Positions 1 to 5,978 of a DNA stretch of 14,019 bases are shown here, piece after piece. Origin of the DNA: Christensenella sp. UBA7707 (GTDB lineage: Bacteria; Bacillota; Clostridia; Christensenellales; CAG-138); NCBI GenBank assembly GCA_002482435.1, contig DLFZ01000248.1:1845-15863 (forward strand). Reading direction: 5' to 3'. The notes beneath the pieces are model-generated. The model was not told the origin of the DNA, searched no databases, and saw only the letters and a list, made by a program, of their open reading frames with translations. A program made the translations under genes and the position numbers. Each line of letters opens with the position of its first letter. Position 1 is the first letter of the stretch.

Positions 1-88
1 CGTAGCCGCAGATGGGGCAGGCAGCCAAATCGGTTTCAAAGGTTTCAAAACAGTTCGGGCAAACGTACTTTCCTTGATGGAACAGCAT
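1..88 (-). CDS. N-terminus of a zinc-ribbon protein, probably a second Ser/Thr kinase (partial)
   Basis: Only the first 29 codons lie in the window; the gene continues past the left edge. The translation begins MLFHQGKYVCPNCFETF and contains two CPxC knuckles (residues 10-13 and 24-27), a zinc ribbon. It matches the first 29 residues of the complete kinase at 376-2022 at most positions, so it is most likely a paralogous zinc-ribbon Ser/Thr kinase in tandem. The kinase domain itself is not visible, so this is inference. The ATG at 86-88 is chosen by homology with the paralog's start and by a GAGG-containing Shine-Dalgarno just upstream. Upstream lie the terminator of the first kinase (285-336) and a candidate promoter (149-178), so it is probably transcribed separately. 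Another zinc-ribbon protein, for example an FHA or membrane protein, remains possible. Confidence 0.75.
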   Translation of the reverse strand, partial: MLFHQGKYVCPNCFETFETDLAACPICGY

Positions 89-148
89 AAGGCGCCTCTT
101 TTCAAAAAAATGATACGCAAAACAAAAACTTCGTTTATAGGAATGGAA

Positions 149-178
149 ATCATAACCAGAATGTATCCATTTTAACAA
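149..178 (-). promoter_or_regulatory. Candidate sigma-A promoter of the partial zinc-ribbon gene
   Basis: On the minus strand, TTGTTA (173-178) and TATGAT (149-154) are separated by 18 bp, matching the -35 at 4/6 and the -10 at 5/6. The -35 lies 90 bp from the start codon. The same 15-bp stretch that includes this -35 recurs with two mismatches upstream of the paralogous kinase at an identical distance, which supports a functional site. Confidence 0.45.
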
Positions 179-284
179 TGTGAATGTATGTATGCAAGCG
201 GTGCCGGTCTGGTCTGAAACATTTTTATGTTAAAATTTTAAATCGATGTGTCCTAATTGGAGTAAGATTGGGATTTTTGGCGGG

Positions 285-336
285 AAGAGAAAAACAAAAG
301 CGCCGTAACTCTGCAAATGCTGCATCGTTTCGGCGC
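285..336 (-). terminator. Intrinsic terminator of the Ser/Thr kinase gene
   Basis: Read on the minus strand, GCGCCG (331-336) pairs with CGGCGC (300-305). After one mismatch, AAC/GTT extends the stem around a loop of about 17 nt. A T-rich tail, TTTTGTTTTT, follows at 290-299. It begins about 40 nt past the kinase stop codon at 376-378 and separates that gene from the next zinc-ribbon gene. Confidence 0.7.
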
Positions 337-375
337 GATAAGACGAAGTATGAAAACCTTTTTAAATGCCGTACG

Positions 376-2022
376 TTACGGCGTTATGGTAACTTCTATG
401 TCGCGGCTAATCACTGGCGTTCCGTTTTGATCGATGCTCGCGTGGATCACGAACGTGCCCGATTGAAGCGCCGTAATGCGGATGCCCGTTGCAAGGCCAT
501 CCGTGCCCACAACATGCTCAAGCTTGGCATAGGCGGGGTCATGCCTTGTGGCAAAGGTGTATTCGGGCGGCTCATAAATCGCTTCCACTTCCACCACAAT
601 GCTTTGGTTTAGAGAAAGCATGATTGAGGTGGTGGAAACGCTCAAAAAGGAAGGGCCGGTATACGCACTCCAAACAGGCGTGGGTGTAGGGGCAAGCGTC
701 GGCGTACTTTGCGGCGTGGCGGTAGGCGTGGGAGTAGGAGGCGGAGTATCCTCCGGCTCGGGCGATGGTTCGGGCGTTTCTACACCGGAAACGTCGTCGT
801 CGCCTTTGTGGGTAACGGAAGGCTCGGGGCTTTGCGCTGCGCCCGTCGGAAGAAGATCCGAGCCAAGCGCAAGCCAAACCGCAAACAGTGACACCACCAA
901 AACCGAAAGCCATATGGCCACACCGCGCTTTTTGCGCCGCGGGGTTTTTGATGGGCGGACCCGCTCGTTTGCGGGCGTCTTTTCTTCCTTTTGCGGTACG
1001 TACTTGGTTTTTAAGCGAGCTTCGTCCATTTTTTCGGTCGGAGGGAAGCCTGCGGGCGAGAGTGCGTTTCGAAGCTCCGTTACCGTTTGGAAGCGAGCCG
1101 CTGCCTTTACGCTAAGCGCGCGCAGGAGGGCTGCCTCGAACCTTGGGGAAAGCACAATGCCAAGGCCGGAGGGCGGGGTAAGCCCATCCTCCTCAATGCG
1201 ATCCATCGCAGGTTCTGGAATGTTCCCCGTAAGGCAGTAGTACATGGTTGCGCCAAGCGCGTAAACATCCGTCCACGGCCCTTGCTTGCCGCGCGTTTGG
1301 TACTGCTCAATGGGCGCAAAGCCGTGCTTTAAAACGACAGAAAGGCTCTTGGACTGCTCACCAAGCACCTGCCGCGCCGAGCCGAAGTCGAGAAGCTTAA
1401 CAGCGCCGTTTTCGCACAAAAAGATGTTGTCAGGCGAAACATCGCGGTGCAGCACGCCAACGGCGTGTACCGCGGTAAGCGCATCCATCGTGGGAAGCAG
1501 AAATTGCAGCGTTTGCTGCTCCGAAAGTCTGCCGTGCGCGTCGATGTAGGCCTTCAAGTCGCTGCCCTTTACATACTCCATGGCGAAATAAGCGGTGTTG
1601 TTTTCGTAGAAGAATTCTGCAACCTGCACGATGCCCGGGTGGCCGTTGAAGCGCGAAACGGTTTTCGCTTCCTCGTAAAACTTTTCGGCACCTATGCGGT
1701 AGGCGTTTTCCCGCTCGCCGGGGTAGGTGGAAACAACGGTTTCACCGGTGCTTCGATACGCAAGCGTATCCGGAAAATACTCTTTGACCGCAACTTTTTG
1801 GCATTCCGTAAGGTGGTAGCTCAAGTAGGTAATGCCAAAGCCGCCCTTGCCGAGCACGCGCCCTACGATGTACTTGCCGTAGAGGATGGTGCCGGCGGGA
1901 AGCGCATCGGGAACAAGCCCCCCTTCGTTTCCTGCGTAGCCGCAGGAGGGGCATGCAAGCTGATCCTGTGAAAAGTTCTCAAAGCAGTTTGGGCAAACGT
2001 AACTGCCGTTATGAAGCAGCAT
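376..2022 (-). CDS. Zinc-ribbon Ser/Thr protein kinase, single-pass membrane protein
   Basis: A 548-aa Hanks-type Ser/Thr kinase, expected to phosphorylate proteins in the cytoplasm in response to a signal sensed outside. Domains in order: zinc ribbon with Cys10, 13, 24 and 27; kinase domain about 48-325 with glycine loop GKGGFG (58-63), VAVK Lys80, HRDVSPDN catalytic loop (Asp194) and DFG at 212-214; a basic RRKKR stretch followed by a transmembrane helix about 367-387; a Pro/Thr/Glu-rich linker about 413-450; and a beta-rich C-terminal domain (451-548) that should lie outside the cell. The catalytic loop has Ser where most Hanks kinases have Lys (HRDLKPxN); I recall this as common in clostridial zinc-ribbon kinases. 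The start is supported by AAGGAAG upstream of ATG and by the matching start of the tandem paralog. Substrates and ligand are unknown; no phosphatase gene is in view. Confidence 0.93.
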   Translation of the reverse strand: MLLHNGSYVCPNCFENFSQDQLACPSCGYAGNEGGLVPDALPAGTILYGKYIVGRVLGKGGFGITYLSYHLTECQKVAVKEYFPDTLAYRSTGETVVSTYPGERENAYRIGAEKFYEEAKTVSRFNGHPGIVQVAEFFYENNTAYFAMEYVKGSDLKAYIDAHGRLSEQQTLQFLLPTMDALTAVHAVGVLHRDVSPDNIFLCENGAVKLLDFGSARQVLGEQSKSLSVVLKHGFAPIEQYQTRGKQGPWTDVYALGATMYYCLTGNIPEPAMDRIEEDGLTPPSGLGIVLSPRFEAALLRALSVKAAARFQTVTELRNALSPAGFPPTEKMDEARLKTKYVPQKEEKTPANERVRPSKTPRRKKRGVAIWLSVLVVSLFAVWLALGSDLLPTGAAQSPEPSVTHKGDDDVSGVETPEPSPEPEDTPPPTPTPTATPQSTPTLAPTPTPVWSAYTGPSFLSVSTTSIMLSLNQSIVVEVEAIYEPPEYTFATRHDPAYAKLEHVVGTDGLATGIRITALQSGTFVIHASIDQNGTPVISRDIEVTITP

Positions 2023-2083
2023 GGGCTTCCTTTCTCGTGCGCCGCTTTTTAAAACTATGCCCGAACGCGCACCTTCTTCTTCG

Positions 2084-2112
2084 TAGATACGGTACGTTAT
2101 CTATTGTAACAA
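2084..2112 (-). promoter_or_regulatory. Candidate sigma-A promoter of the Ser/Thr kinase
   Basis: On the minus strand, TTGTTA (2107-2112) and TATCTA (2084-2089) are 17 bp apart, a modest match (4/6 and 3/6). Its value comes from the flanking motif TTGTTACAATAGATA (2098-2112), which recurs at 164-178 with 13 of 15 bases identical. Both copies sit 90 bp before their start codons. Confidence 0.35.
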
Positions 2113-2200
2113 CGCGGTCGCTCCGATGCAAGCGAACGGGCCTTTTTGGCGGCTTTGGAAAAAGAAGCCGCCGCAAAAACACGGGGAGAAGAGAGCGTTG

Positions 2201-2246
2201 CTCAAAAGAAAATCCGCCGGCAAAGTTTTTTTACTTTGCCGGCGGA
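2201..2246 (-). terminator. Intrinsic terminator of the sipL-like gene
   Basis: A perfect 13-bp stem (2213-2225 with 2234-2246, core CCGCCGGCAAAG) closes an 8-nt loop. On the minus strand it is followed by TTTTCTTTT. It lies 20 bp beyond the stop codon of the upstream SPOCS-LysM gene, so that gene and the kinase are separate transcription units. Confidence 0.9.
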
Positions 2247-2266
2247 CGAGCGAATCGTATGTGGTT

Positions 2267-3745
2267 TTATAAAAGCATCACAAGCTTTTGCCCCTCGCCG
2301 AGTGTTTCGCCGCACGCGGGGTTGAGTTCAAGGAGCTTTGCACGCCCTACGTTAAAACGCTTCGCAACGTCGAACAGCGTTTCTCCCGCGCCCGCAAAGT
2401 ATACGATGATGCCGCTCGGCACGTTGGGTGCCTCGGCCTCGGCAATGCCCGTTACCACATTTGCGTCGCTGAGCTCGTAAAGCTCGGCGTTGAAATGGAG
2501 CGAAAATGTGAGCGACACACTCTTTCCCGCGCCGTTCGCCTGCGAGAGGATGCAGTCTGCCTCCACCTGCGCCTCGGCGTCGTCCGAGGCGGAAACCGGA
2601 AGATCCGCGAGAAACGGCAGATCCTCCGTAAACGCGTACAGTGTGCCGCCGTCGCTTTCGTACACGACACGGCAGAACAAAAGACCCTCTACGCTTAGTT
2701 TCCCGCCATTTACGGCGCTTCCGGTTACCACAGGGCGGGCAGAGCAGTACACCACGCGGTGCATCTCCACCATGCCCTCGGGAACATTCACCGTTTCGCT
2801 CATCAAGTGGCGCGCGTTCACGCTGCCCGCGTAGCTCAAAAGCCGCGCGTGCTCATGAGTGCAGTGAAAGGGGAGCATTGGCGAGTACGCGTCGAGCGGC
2901 AGTACGTAGTTTGCGGTTTGCTTTTCAAAAAGTTCAATGCCCAGCATCGCGTCCACGGCGAGAATGCCGAAGTCCTCGCCGATGCTTCGCACGTTCACTG
3001 CCGCCACCTTTGCCGTGCCGCTTAAAACCCTGCCGCTTGCATCGGTTTCCACGGCTTGCGAGAACGGGAAACTTTGCACCATCTGCGAAAGGGTTCCATC
3101 CTTGTTGGAGCAAAGCGCGCTTACGTTGAGCATGCCTTCCACGTTGGCGTTGACGCCGTTGGTGTTGATCTCCTTCACCTGCGCAGTCGCCTTGGCACTC
3201 AAAACGGAATCCACATTAGGGGCGGCGATCTCTTCGCGTAGACGCACGTTTTCATCGGCCACTTCGCGCTTTTTGGAAACGCTCAGCGGCATTTCCTTCA
3301 TTTCAAGGTCCTCTACGCCGCGTATGCCGCGCAGCACCTTAAGCTGCGCCGGGGAATCCACACGGCAGGCGATGTCCACCATCGCGTTCATAGAAAGCGC
3401 GTTATTCGCGGGGGTTACGTCAAGCGACTGAAGCTGCGCGTTCGCGTTTGCGCGCATGCCGCTTTTCGCGCCTTCCACCGCCACGCTGTGGCGGAAATTC
3501 GCGCTGCTGGAAAACGCGAAAACCCCATCGGCGCCCTGCAACACAAGGCTTATGCTGACGCGGCCGCCAAGCGCGACCTTTCCCTCCTGTACCTCGGCTT
3601 CGGTCACCTCAACCTGTCCCGTCGAATCGAGCACCGAAGCGGCGGAGCGTCCCTCCGGCATGGGGATGCTCCCCTCGACCAGCGCCTGGGACACGGTGCT
3701 GCCCATCACGCGGCTCACATCCAAATCGTTCCACATTAACTCCAT
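2267..3745 (-). CDS. sipL: SPOCS (DUF3794) and LysM domain protein, SipL-like spore morphogenesis factor
   Basis: A 492-aa protein with about three SPOCS-type beta-rich segments (roughly 10-130, 165-275 and 310-440) and a C-terminal LysM domain (about 446-490, with GETLFDVAKRFNV and LLELNP). This layout matches SipL of Clostridioides difficile, which binds the coat ATPase SpoIVA through its LysM domain and is made in the mother cell under sigma-E. The N-terminus (MELMW, then VSQALVEGSIPMPEG) follows the usual start of such proteins. There is no signal peptide, in keeping with a mother-cell cytoplasmic protein at the forespore surface. ATG at 3743-3745 has GGAGGAG seven bases upstream. A sigma-E-like promoter (3837-3865) fits the role, and spo0A is the next gene upstream. 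Other DUF3794-LysM paralogs exist in Clostridia, so the family is firmer than the exact name. Confidence 0.85.
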   Translation of the reverse strand: MELMWNDLDVSRVMGSTVSQALVEGSIPMPEGRSAASVLDSTGQVEVTEAEVQEGKVALGGRVSISLVLQGADGVFAFSSSANFRHSVAVEGAKSGMRANANAQLQSLDVTPANNALSMNAMVDIACRVDSPAQLKVLRGIRGVEDLEMKEMPLSVSKKREVADENVRLREEIAAPNVDSVLSAKATAQVKEINTNGVNANVEGMLNVSALCSNKDGTLSQMVQSFPFSQAVETDASGRVLSGTAKVAAVNVRSIGEDFGILAVDAMLGIELFEKQTANYVLPLDAYSPMLPFHCTHEHARLLSYAGSVNARHLMSETVNVPEGMVEMHRVVYCSARPVVTGSAVNGGKLSVEGLLFCRVVYESDGGTLYAFTEDLPFLADLPVSASDDAEAQVEADCILSQANGAGKSVSLTFSLHFNAELYELSDANVVTGIAEAEAPNVPSGIIVYFAGAGETLFDVAKRFNVGRAKLLELNPACGETLGEGQKLVMLL

Positions 3746-3836
3746 GCCTGTTCTCCTCCCGAAACTTCAAACATTTCAATTTGCCGCCGCCTTTTTTCAA
3801 AAGCAAAAAGCACGGATGGCATGTGATTGCTATAAA

Positions 3837-3865
3837 ACCATATGAGCCGTGCTGTTAAAATATGA
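3837..3865 (-). promoter_or_regulatory. Sigma-E-like promoter of the sipL-like gene
   Basis: On the minus strand, TCATATT (3859-3865) and CATATGGT (3837-3844) are 14 bp apart. Established sigma-E promoters in Bacillus have a -35 near TCATATT and a -10 of the form CATAnnnT with spacing of about 13-15 bp. The site lies about 90 bp before the start codon, and sipL is a known sigma-E gene in C. difficile. The promoter call remains an inference from sequence. Confidence 0.5.
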
Positions 3866-3965
3866 ATCCTTCAACTACACGGTTACAAATGCGCAAAACG
3901 ATTTTAAAATGCAGGAAAAACTGTAACTTTTGGCACGCGCAAGAAGGATGCACAAAAGCGGCTTG

Positions 3966-3993
3966 CATTGCATATGCGGCTGCATATGCAATG
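3966..3993. repeat. Perfect 12-bp inverted repeat with 4-bp centre
   Basis: CATTGCATATGC (3966-3977) is repeated in inverted form as GCATATGCAATG (3982-3993) around GGCT. No T-tract follows on either strand, so it does not look like a terminator. It lies 15 bp from the DnaA-box cluster and about 100 bp upstream of the sipL promoter, which suggests a protein-binding site or cruciform. Confidence 0.75.
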
Positions 3994-4008
3994 GTACTAT
4001 GCGCAAAG

Positions 4009-4074
4009 TTATCCACAGTTCCCACAGAGTTATCCACCGGAGGGGCGAGAATAGGAATCACAAAATGTGAATAA
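4009..4074. promoter_or_regulatory. Cluster of three DnaA-box sequences
   Basis: TTATCCACA at 4009-4017 is a perfect consensus (TTATNCACA). TTATCCACC at 4030-4038 has one mismatch and the same orientation, 21 bp on, so on the same helix face. TTATTCACA on the minus strand (4066-4074) is again perfect. DnaA boxes of this kind bind the replication initiator DnaA. No dnaA, dnaN or other origin gene is in view, so this is more likely a regulatory or titration cluster than oriC. Binding itself is inferred. Confidence 0.55.
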
Positions 4075-4111
4075 CATGGGAAATGTACGTGGAAAGATTT
4101 AATAAACATAG

Positions 4112-4141
4112 AAATGCCGCGCAAAAATATGCGCGGCATTT
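4112..4141. repeat. 12-bp-stem hairpin with AT-rich loop
   Basis: AAATGCCGCGCA (4112-4123) pairs perfectly with TGCGCGGCATTT (4130-4141) around a 6-nt loop. On the minus strand it is followed by CTATGTTTATT, so it could be a weak backup terminator for spo0A transcripts about 155 nt past the stop. On the plus strand there is no T-tract. Confidence 0.6.
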
Positions 4142-4162
4142 GGAATGCATGCATGCAACGTA

Positions 4163-4169
4163 TGTCGAA
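4163..4169 (+). promoter_or_regulatory. Spo0A-box-like heptamer
   Basis: TGTCGAA followed by AAA matches the core Spo0A-binding box. It lies in the spo0A-sipL gap, about 300 bp from the sipL-proximal promoter, and a heptamer can occur by chance. Low confidence by itself. Confidence 0.25.
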
Positions 4170-4216
4170 AAATGAAGCAAATGCAATTTTTTGTGGAGGC
4201 TGACGCAAAAATAGTG

Positions 4217-4249
4217 GGGGCTTTGCCTGGGCAATGCAAAGCCCCTTTT
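4217..4249. terminator. Hairpin terminator, probably bidirectional, downstream of spo0A
   Basis: GGGGCTTTGC (4217-4226) pairs with GCAAAGCCCC (4236-4245) around a 9-nt loop. TTTT follows on the plus strand. On the minus strand CACTATTTTT follows, so it can end spo0A transcripts about 50-80 nt past the stop codon. Confidence 0.6.
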
Positions 4250-4259
4250 GTTACGCAGC

Positions 4260-4288
4260 GCGCAGCCTTTTTATAAAAAAGGCTGCGC
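4260..4288. terminator. 13-bp-stem hairpin directly after the spo0A stop
   Basis: GCGCAGCCTTTTT (4260-4272) pairs perfectly with its complement at 4276-4288 around a 3-nt loop, starting 8 bp after the spo0A stop codon. The T-run is part of the stem rather than a free tail. It may work together with the 4217-4249 hairpin, or protect the 3' end of the mRNA. Confidence 0.55.
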
Positions 4289-4296
4289 ACCGGAAA

Positions 4297-5103
4297 CTAA
4301 ATGACATTTTGAATTTCGCCGCGAGCGCTTTTTTCCCGCGCGCTTTCCATGATGAGCTTGTCGGCCACAAGCGCGATAAACTCGCCGTTGGTAGGTTTGT
4401 CGTTTTTGGAGTAGATGTTATAGCCGAACAACTGGTTGATGTTTTCAATTTTACCGCGCGTCCAAGCCACTTCGATGGCATGGCGGATGGCGCGTTCCAC
4501 CTTGGAGGCGGAGGTGGAAAAGCGCTTGGCGATGCCCGGGTACAACTCCTTGGTGATACGGTTGATGATCTCCGGCTCAAAGTATACCATGCGCACTGCT
4601 TCGCGCAGGTAATGATAGCCCTTGATGTGCGCGGGGATGCCGATTACGAGGAACACCGAGGTGATTTTTTCGTCGAGCGTTTTGGGCTGGGCGCTCATGG
4701 TGCACACCTGTGAGCGGTAGTTGTAGGTGCTTTCAAGCATGTCGAGCATCCGCTTGTAAAGCGTGTCGGGCTCCACAGGCTTTACCATGAAATATTTCGC
4801 GCCCAGGGTGCAGGCCTGCCGCACCATATCCTCATGGCGCATGGCGCTTACCACGATGGTTGCCGGCGGCGTTTCCACAAGGCCGGCCTTCAACCGCTCC
4901 AGAAGCTCAAAGCCGTCGACCCGCGGCATGATCAAATCGCAGATGAGCACATCGTAATGCCCGGTGCGAAGCGCGTCGAGCGCAGCCTGTCCGTCGGATA
5001 CGGCGTCTACCTGAGCAATCTGCTCCTGCGCGGTAAAATAATCGCGTACCGCCGTTTGAAACTGAAGGCTTCCGTCCGCCAAGAGAATACGGTATTTTGC
5101 CAT
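4297..5103 (-). CDS. spo0A: Sporulation response regulator Spo0A
   Basis: A 268-aa master regulator of sporulation entry. The receiver domain (about 1-125) has phospho-acceptor Asp56 ([13 protein letters not shown]), Ser86 at the Thr/Ser switch position and Lys108 in VKP. After a short linker, the Spo0A_C DNA-binding domain (about 142-255) carries the hallmark [15 protein letters not shown] and [20 protein letters not shown], with Y/[12 protein letters not shown] C-terminal motifs. Length is normal. In B. subtilis the pocket reads A-D-D-N at residues 9-12; here it is A-D-G-S, so the second acidic residue, which corresponds to a Mg2+ ligand in CheY, is Gly11. The ATG at 5101-5103 has AGGAGG seven bases upstream. 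A sigma-A-type promoter at 5222-5250 overlaps a TTTGTC/GACAAA palindrome that may be an autoregulatory Spo0A site. I saw no sigma-H promoter. spoIVB, its usual neighbour, is not adjacent. Confidence 0.97.
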   Translation of the reverse strand: MAKYRILLADGSLQFQTAVRDYFTAQEQIAQVDAVSDGQAALDALRTGHYDVLICDLIMPRVDGFELLERLKAGLVETPPATIVVSAMRHEDMVRQACTLGAKYFMVKPVEPDTLYKRMLDMLESTYNYRSQVCTMSAQPKTLDEKITSVFLVIGIPAHIKGYHYLREAVRMVYFEPEIINRITKELYPGIAKRFSTSASKVERAIRHAIEVAWTRGKIENINQLFGYNIYSKNDKPTNGEFIALVADKLIMESAREKSARGEIQNVI

Positions 5104-5221
5104 TTGCAGTCCTCCTGATTCTGTTGTATTTTATAAATTGCGTAAGAATTGGGAAATTTTTTGTGGTTTGTACGTTGTAATAAATTGTAACACCGCCTTT
5201 TTCGCAAGGGTAGGGAAGTAA

Positions 5222-5250
5222 ATTATGTGTTTTTGTCGTATTTTTGACAA
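5222..5250 (-). promoter_or_regulatory. Sigma-A-type promoter of spo0A
   Basis: On the minus strand, TTGTCA (5245-5250, 5/6) and CATAAT (5222-5227, 5/6) are separated by the ideal 17 bp. It leaves a leader of roughly 110 nt before the spo0A ATG. Confidence 0.65.
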
Positions 5251-5251
5251 A
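5232..5251. promoter_or_regulatory. TTTGTC-N8-GACAAA palindrome, candidate Spo0A operator
   Basis: TTTGTC at 5232-5237 is mirrored by GACAAA at 5246-5251. Each half resembles a Spo0A box: TTTGTCGTA on the plus strand and TTTGTCAAA on the minus strand, against TTTGTCGAA. It covers the -35 and spacer of the spo0A promoter, where a bound protein would block RNA polymerase. Confidence 0.45.
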
Positions 5252-5366
5252 GGGTTAAAAAGAAAAGAGTTTTCTGTCTTGCGAGCAAAAACCCGTAACA
5301 TAATGCTACATTTATCCGCCCGCGCGGCGCGGATACCCCCCTTTTCGCGGTCGTACGGGGAGCCTT

Positions 5367-5396
5367 TTGGCGTGTGCCGCGCGTTTGTGGTACAAT
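5367..5396 (+). promoter_or_regulatory. Candidate sigma-A promoter of the GNAT gene
   Basis: TTGGCG (5367-5372, 4/6) and TACAAT (5391-5396, 5/6) with an 18-bp spacer. It gives a leader of about 50 nt before the GTG start at 5454. Confidence 0.55.
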
Positions 5397-5453
5397 GATT
5401 TTGCCGCTCTATGTAGAGAAGCTGAGCCTTGCAAAGGAAGAAGGAAAACCCAA

Positions 5454-5966
5454 GTGGAGCAAAATTTTTTGGAGTGTTGCACCTTTGCGCGCGCATCAGG
5501 CCCGGATGCCGAAAAGATTGACGCGCTGTATCATGCTGTAAAAAAGATTGGCCGTGAAAACGGCACCACCGATTGGGATGACGACTACCCCAACCGGGAT
5601 TTTATCGAAGAAGACATCAAAAACGGTTGGTCGTTTGTGCTTCGCCTTGGGGACGAGGTGCTCGCGGCGGTTTCCATGCTGCCCGAGGATGACCTTGTCG
5701 ATTGCGGCATCGCGTGGACACCGAAAAAAGCCTGTGTGCTGGCGCGGCTTTGCGTAAAGCCCGCGCTTCAGGGCAGGCATGTGGGCGAATATGTGATGCG
5801 CCTTGTGAGCGCCGAAGCGAAGCGCCAAGGATACGAGGCCACGCGCCACCTTGCGGCGGTCGCTAACCCCGCGAGCATAAGGCTTTATGAGCGCATGGGC
5901 TACAAAAGGCTTGGCACAACGCACCTTTACGATACAGACTTTTGTGCATACGAAATGATTTTTTAG
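5454..5966 (+). CDS. GNAT-family N-acetyltransferase
   Basis: A 170-aa acetyl-CoA-dependent N-acetyltransferase with a single GNAT fold. Motif A is LARLCVKPALQGRHVGEYVM with the pyrophosphate-binding loop QGRHVG at about 106-111. Motif B is NPASIRLYERMGYKRLG at about 138-154. The N-terminal half (RENGTTDWDDDYPN, then VLRLGDEVLAAVSM) is typical of small-molecule or peptide acetyltransferases, but the substrate cannot be read from the sequence. The frame is open to an ATG at 5367, yet that codon lies inside the promoter. I chose GTG 5454 because GAAGGA precedes it by about eight bases and the protein then starts close to the fold. It is divergent from spo0A and upstream of ferritin, which has its own promoter. 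Confidence 0.9.
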   Translation: MEQNFLECCTFARASGPDAEKIDALYHAVKKIGRENGTTDWDDDYPNRDFIEEDIKNGWSFVLRLGDEVLAAVSMLPEDDLVDCGIAWTPKKACVLARLCVKPALQGRHVGEYVMRLVSAEAKRQGYEATRHLAAVANPASIRLYERMGYKRLGTTHLYDTDFCAYEMIF

Positions 5967-5978
5967 CGCGGAAAGATA

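Larger units (their letters stand above)
3746..4296. other. Structured 551-bp gap between spo0A and sipL, no gene seen
   Basis: No convincing coding sequence is present. In order from the sipL end it holds: ribosome binding site and leader; a sigma-E-like promoter (3837-3865); a perfect inverted repeat (3966-3993); three DnaA-box sequences (4009-4074); a 12-bp-stem hairpin (4112-4141); a Spo0A-box-like TGTCGAA (4163-4169); and two hairpins next to the spo0A stop (4217-4249 and 4260-4288). Short AATGCAA/TTGCATT elements recur through it (for example near 3964, 3987, 4180 and 4233). Confidence 0.8.
5104..5453. other. Divergent promoter region between spo0A and the GNAT gene
   Basis: No gene is seen. 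It contains the spo0A leader and promoter on the minus strand, a GC-rich stem (ATCCGC at 5314-5319 with GCGGAT at 5329-5334) and the GNAT promoter on the plus strand. The frame that reads through 5367-5453 upstream of the GNAT start would begin on the -35 element, so it is not taken as coding. Confidence 0.7.

Noticed and set aside
368..382. Small inverted repeat GCCGTA-CGT-TACGGC over the kinase stop codon
   Set aside because: Only 6 bp of stem and a broken T-tract (ATTTAAAAAGG on the minus strand). The better terminator is at 285-336.
184..1971. Several long plus-strand open frames opposite the kinase gene
   Set aside because: They are antisense to a clearly conserved kinase, lack ribosome binding sites and give low-complexity Arg- or Gly-rich translations that reflect the kinase's Pro/Thr linker on the other strand.
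4009..4074. Chromosomal replication origin
   Set aside because: DnaA boxes are present but only three, with no AT-rich unwinding element next to them that I could identify and no dnaA, dnaN, rpmH or gidA nearby.
5314..5334. GC-rich hairpin in the spo0A-GNAT divergent region
   Set aside because: Six-base stem without T-tract, in a locally GC-rich patch; probably compositional.
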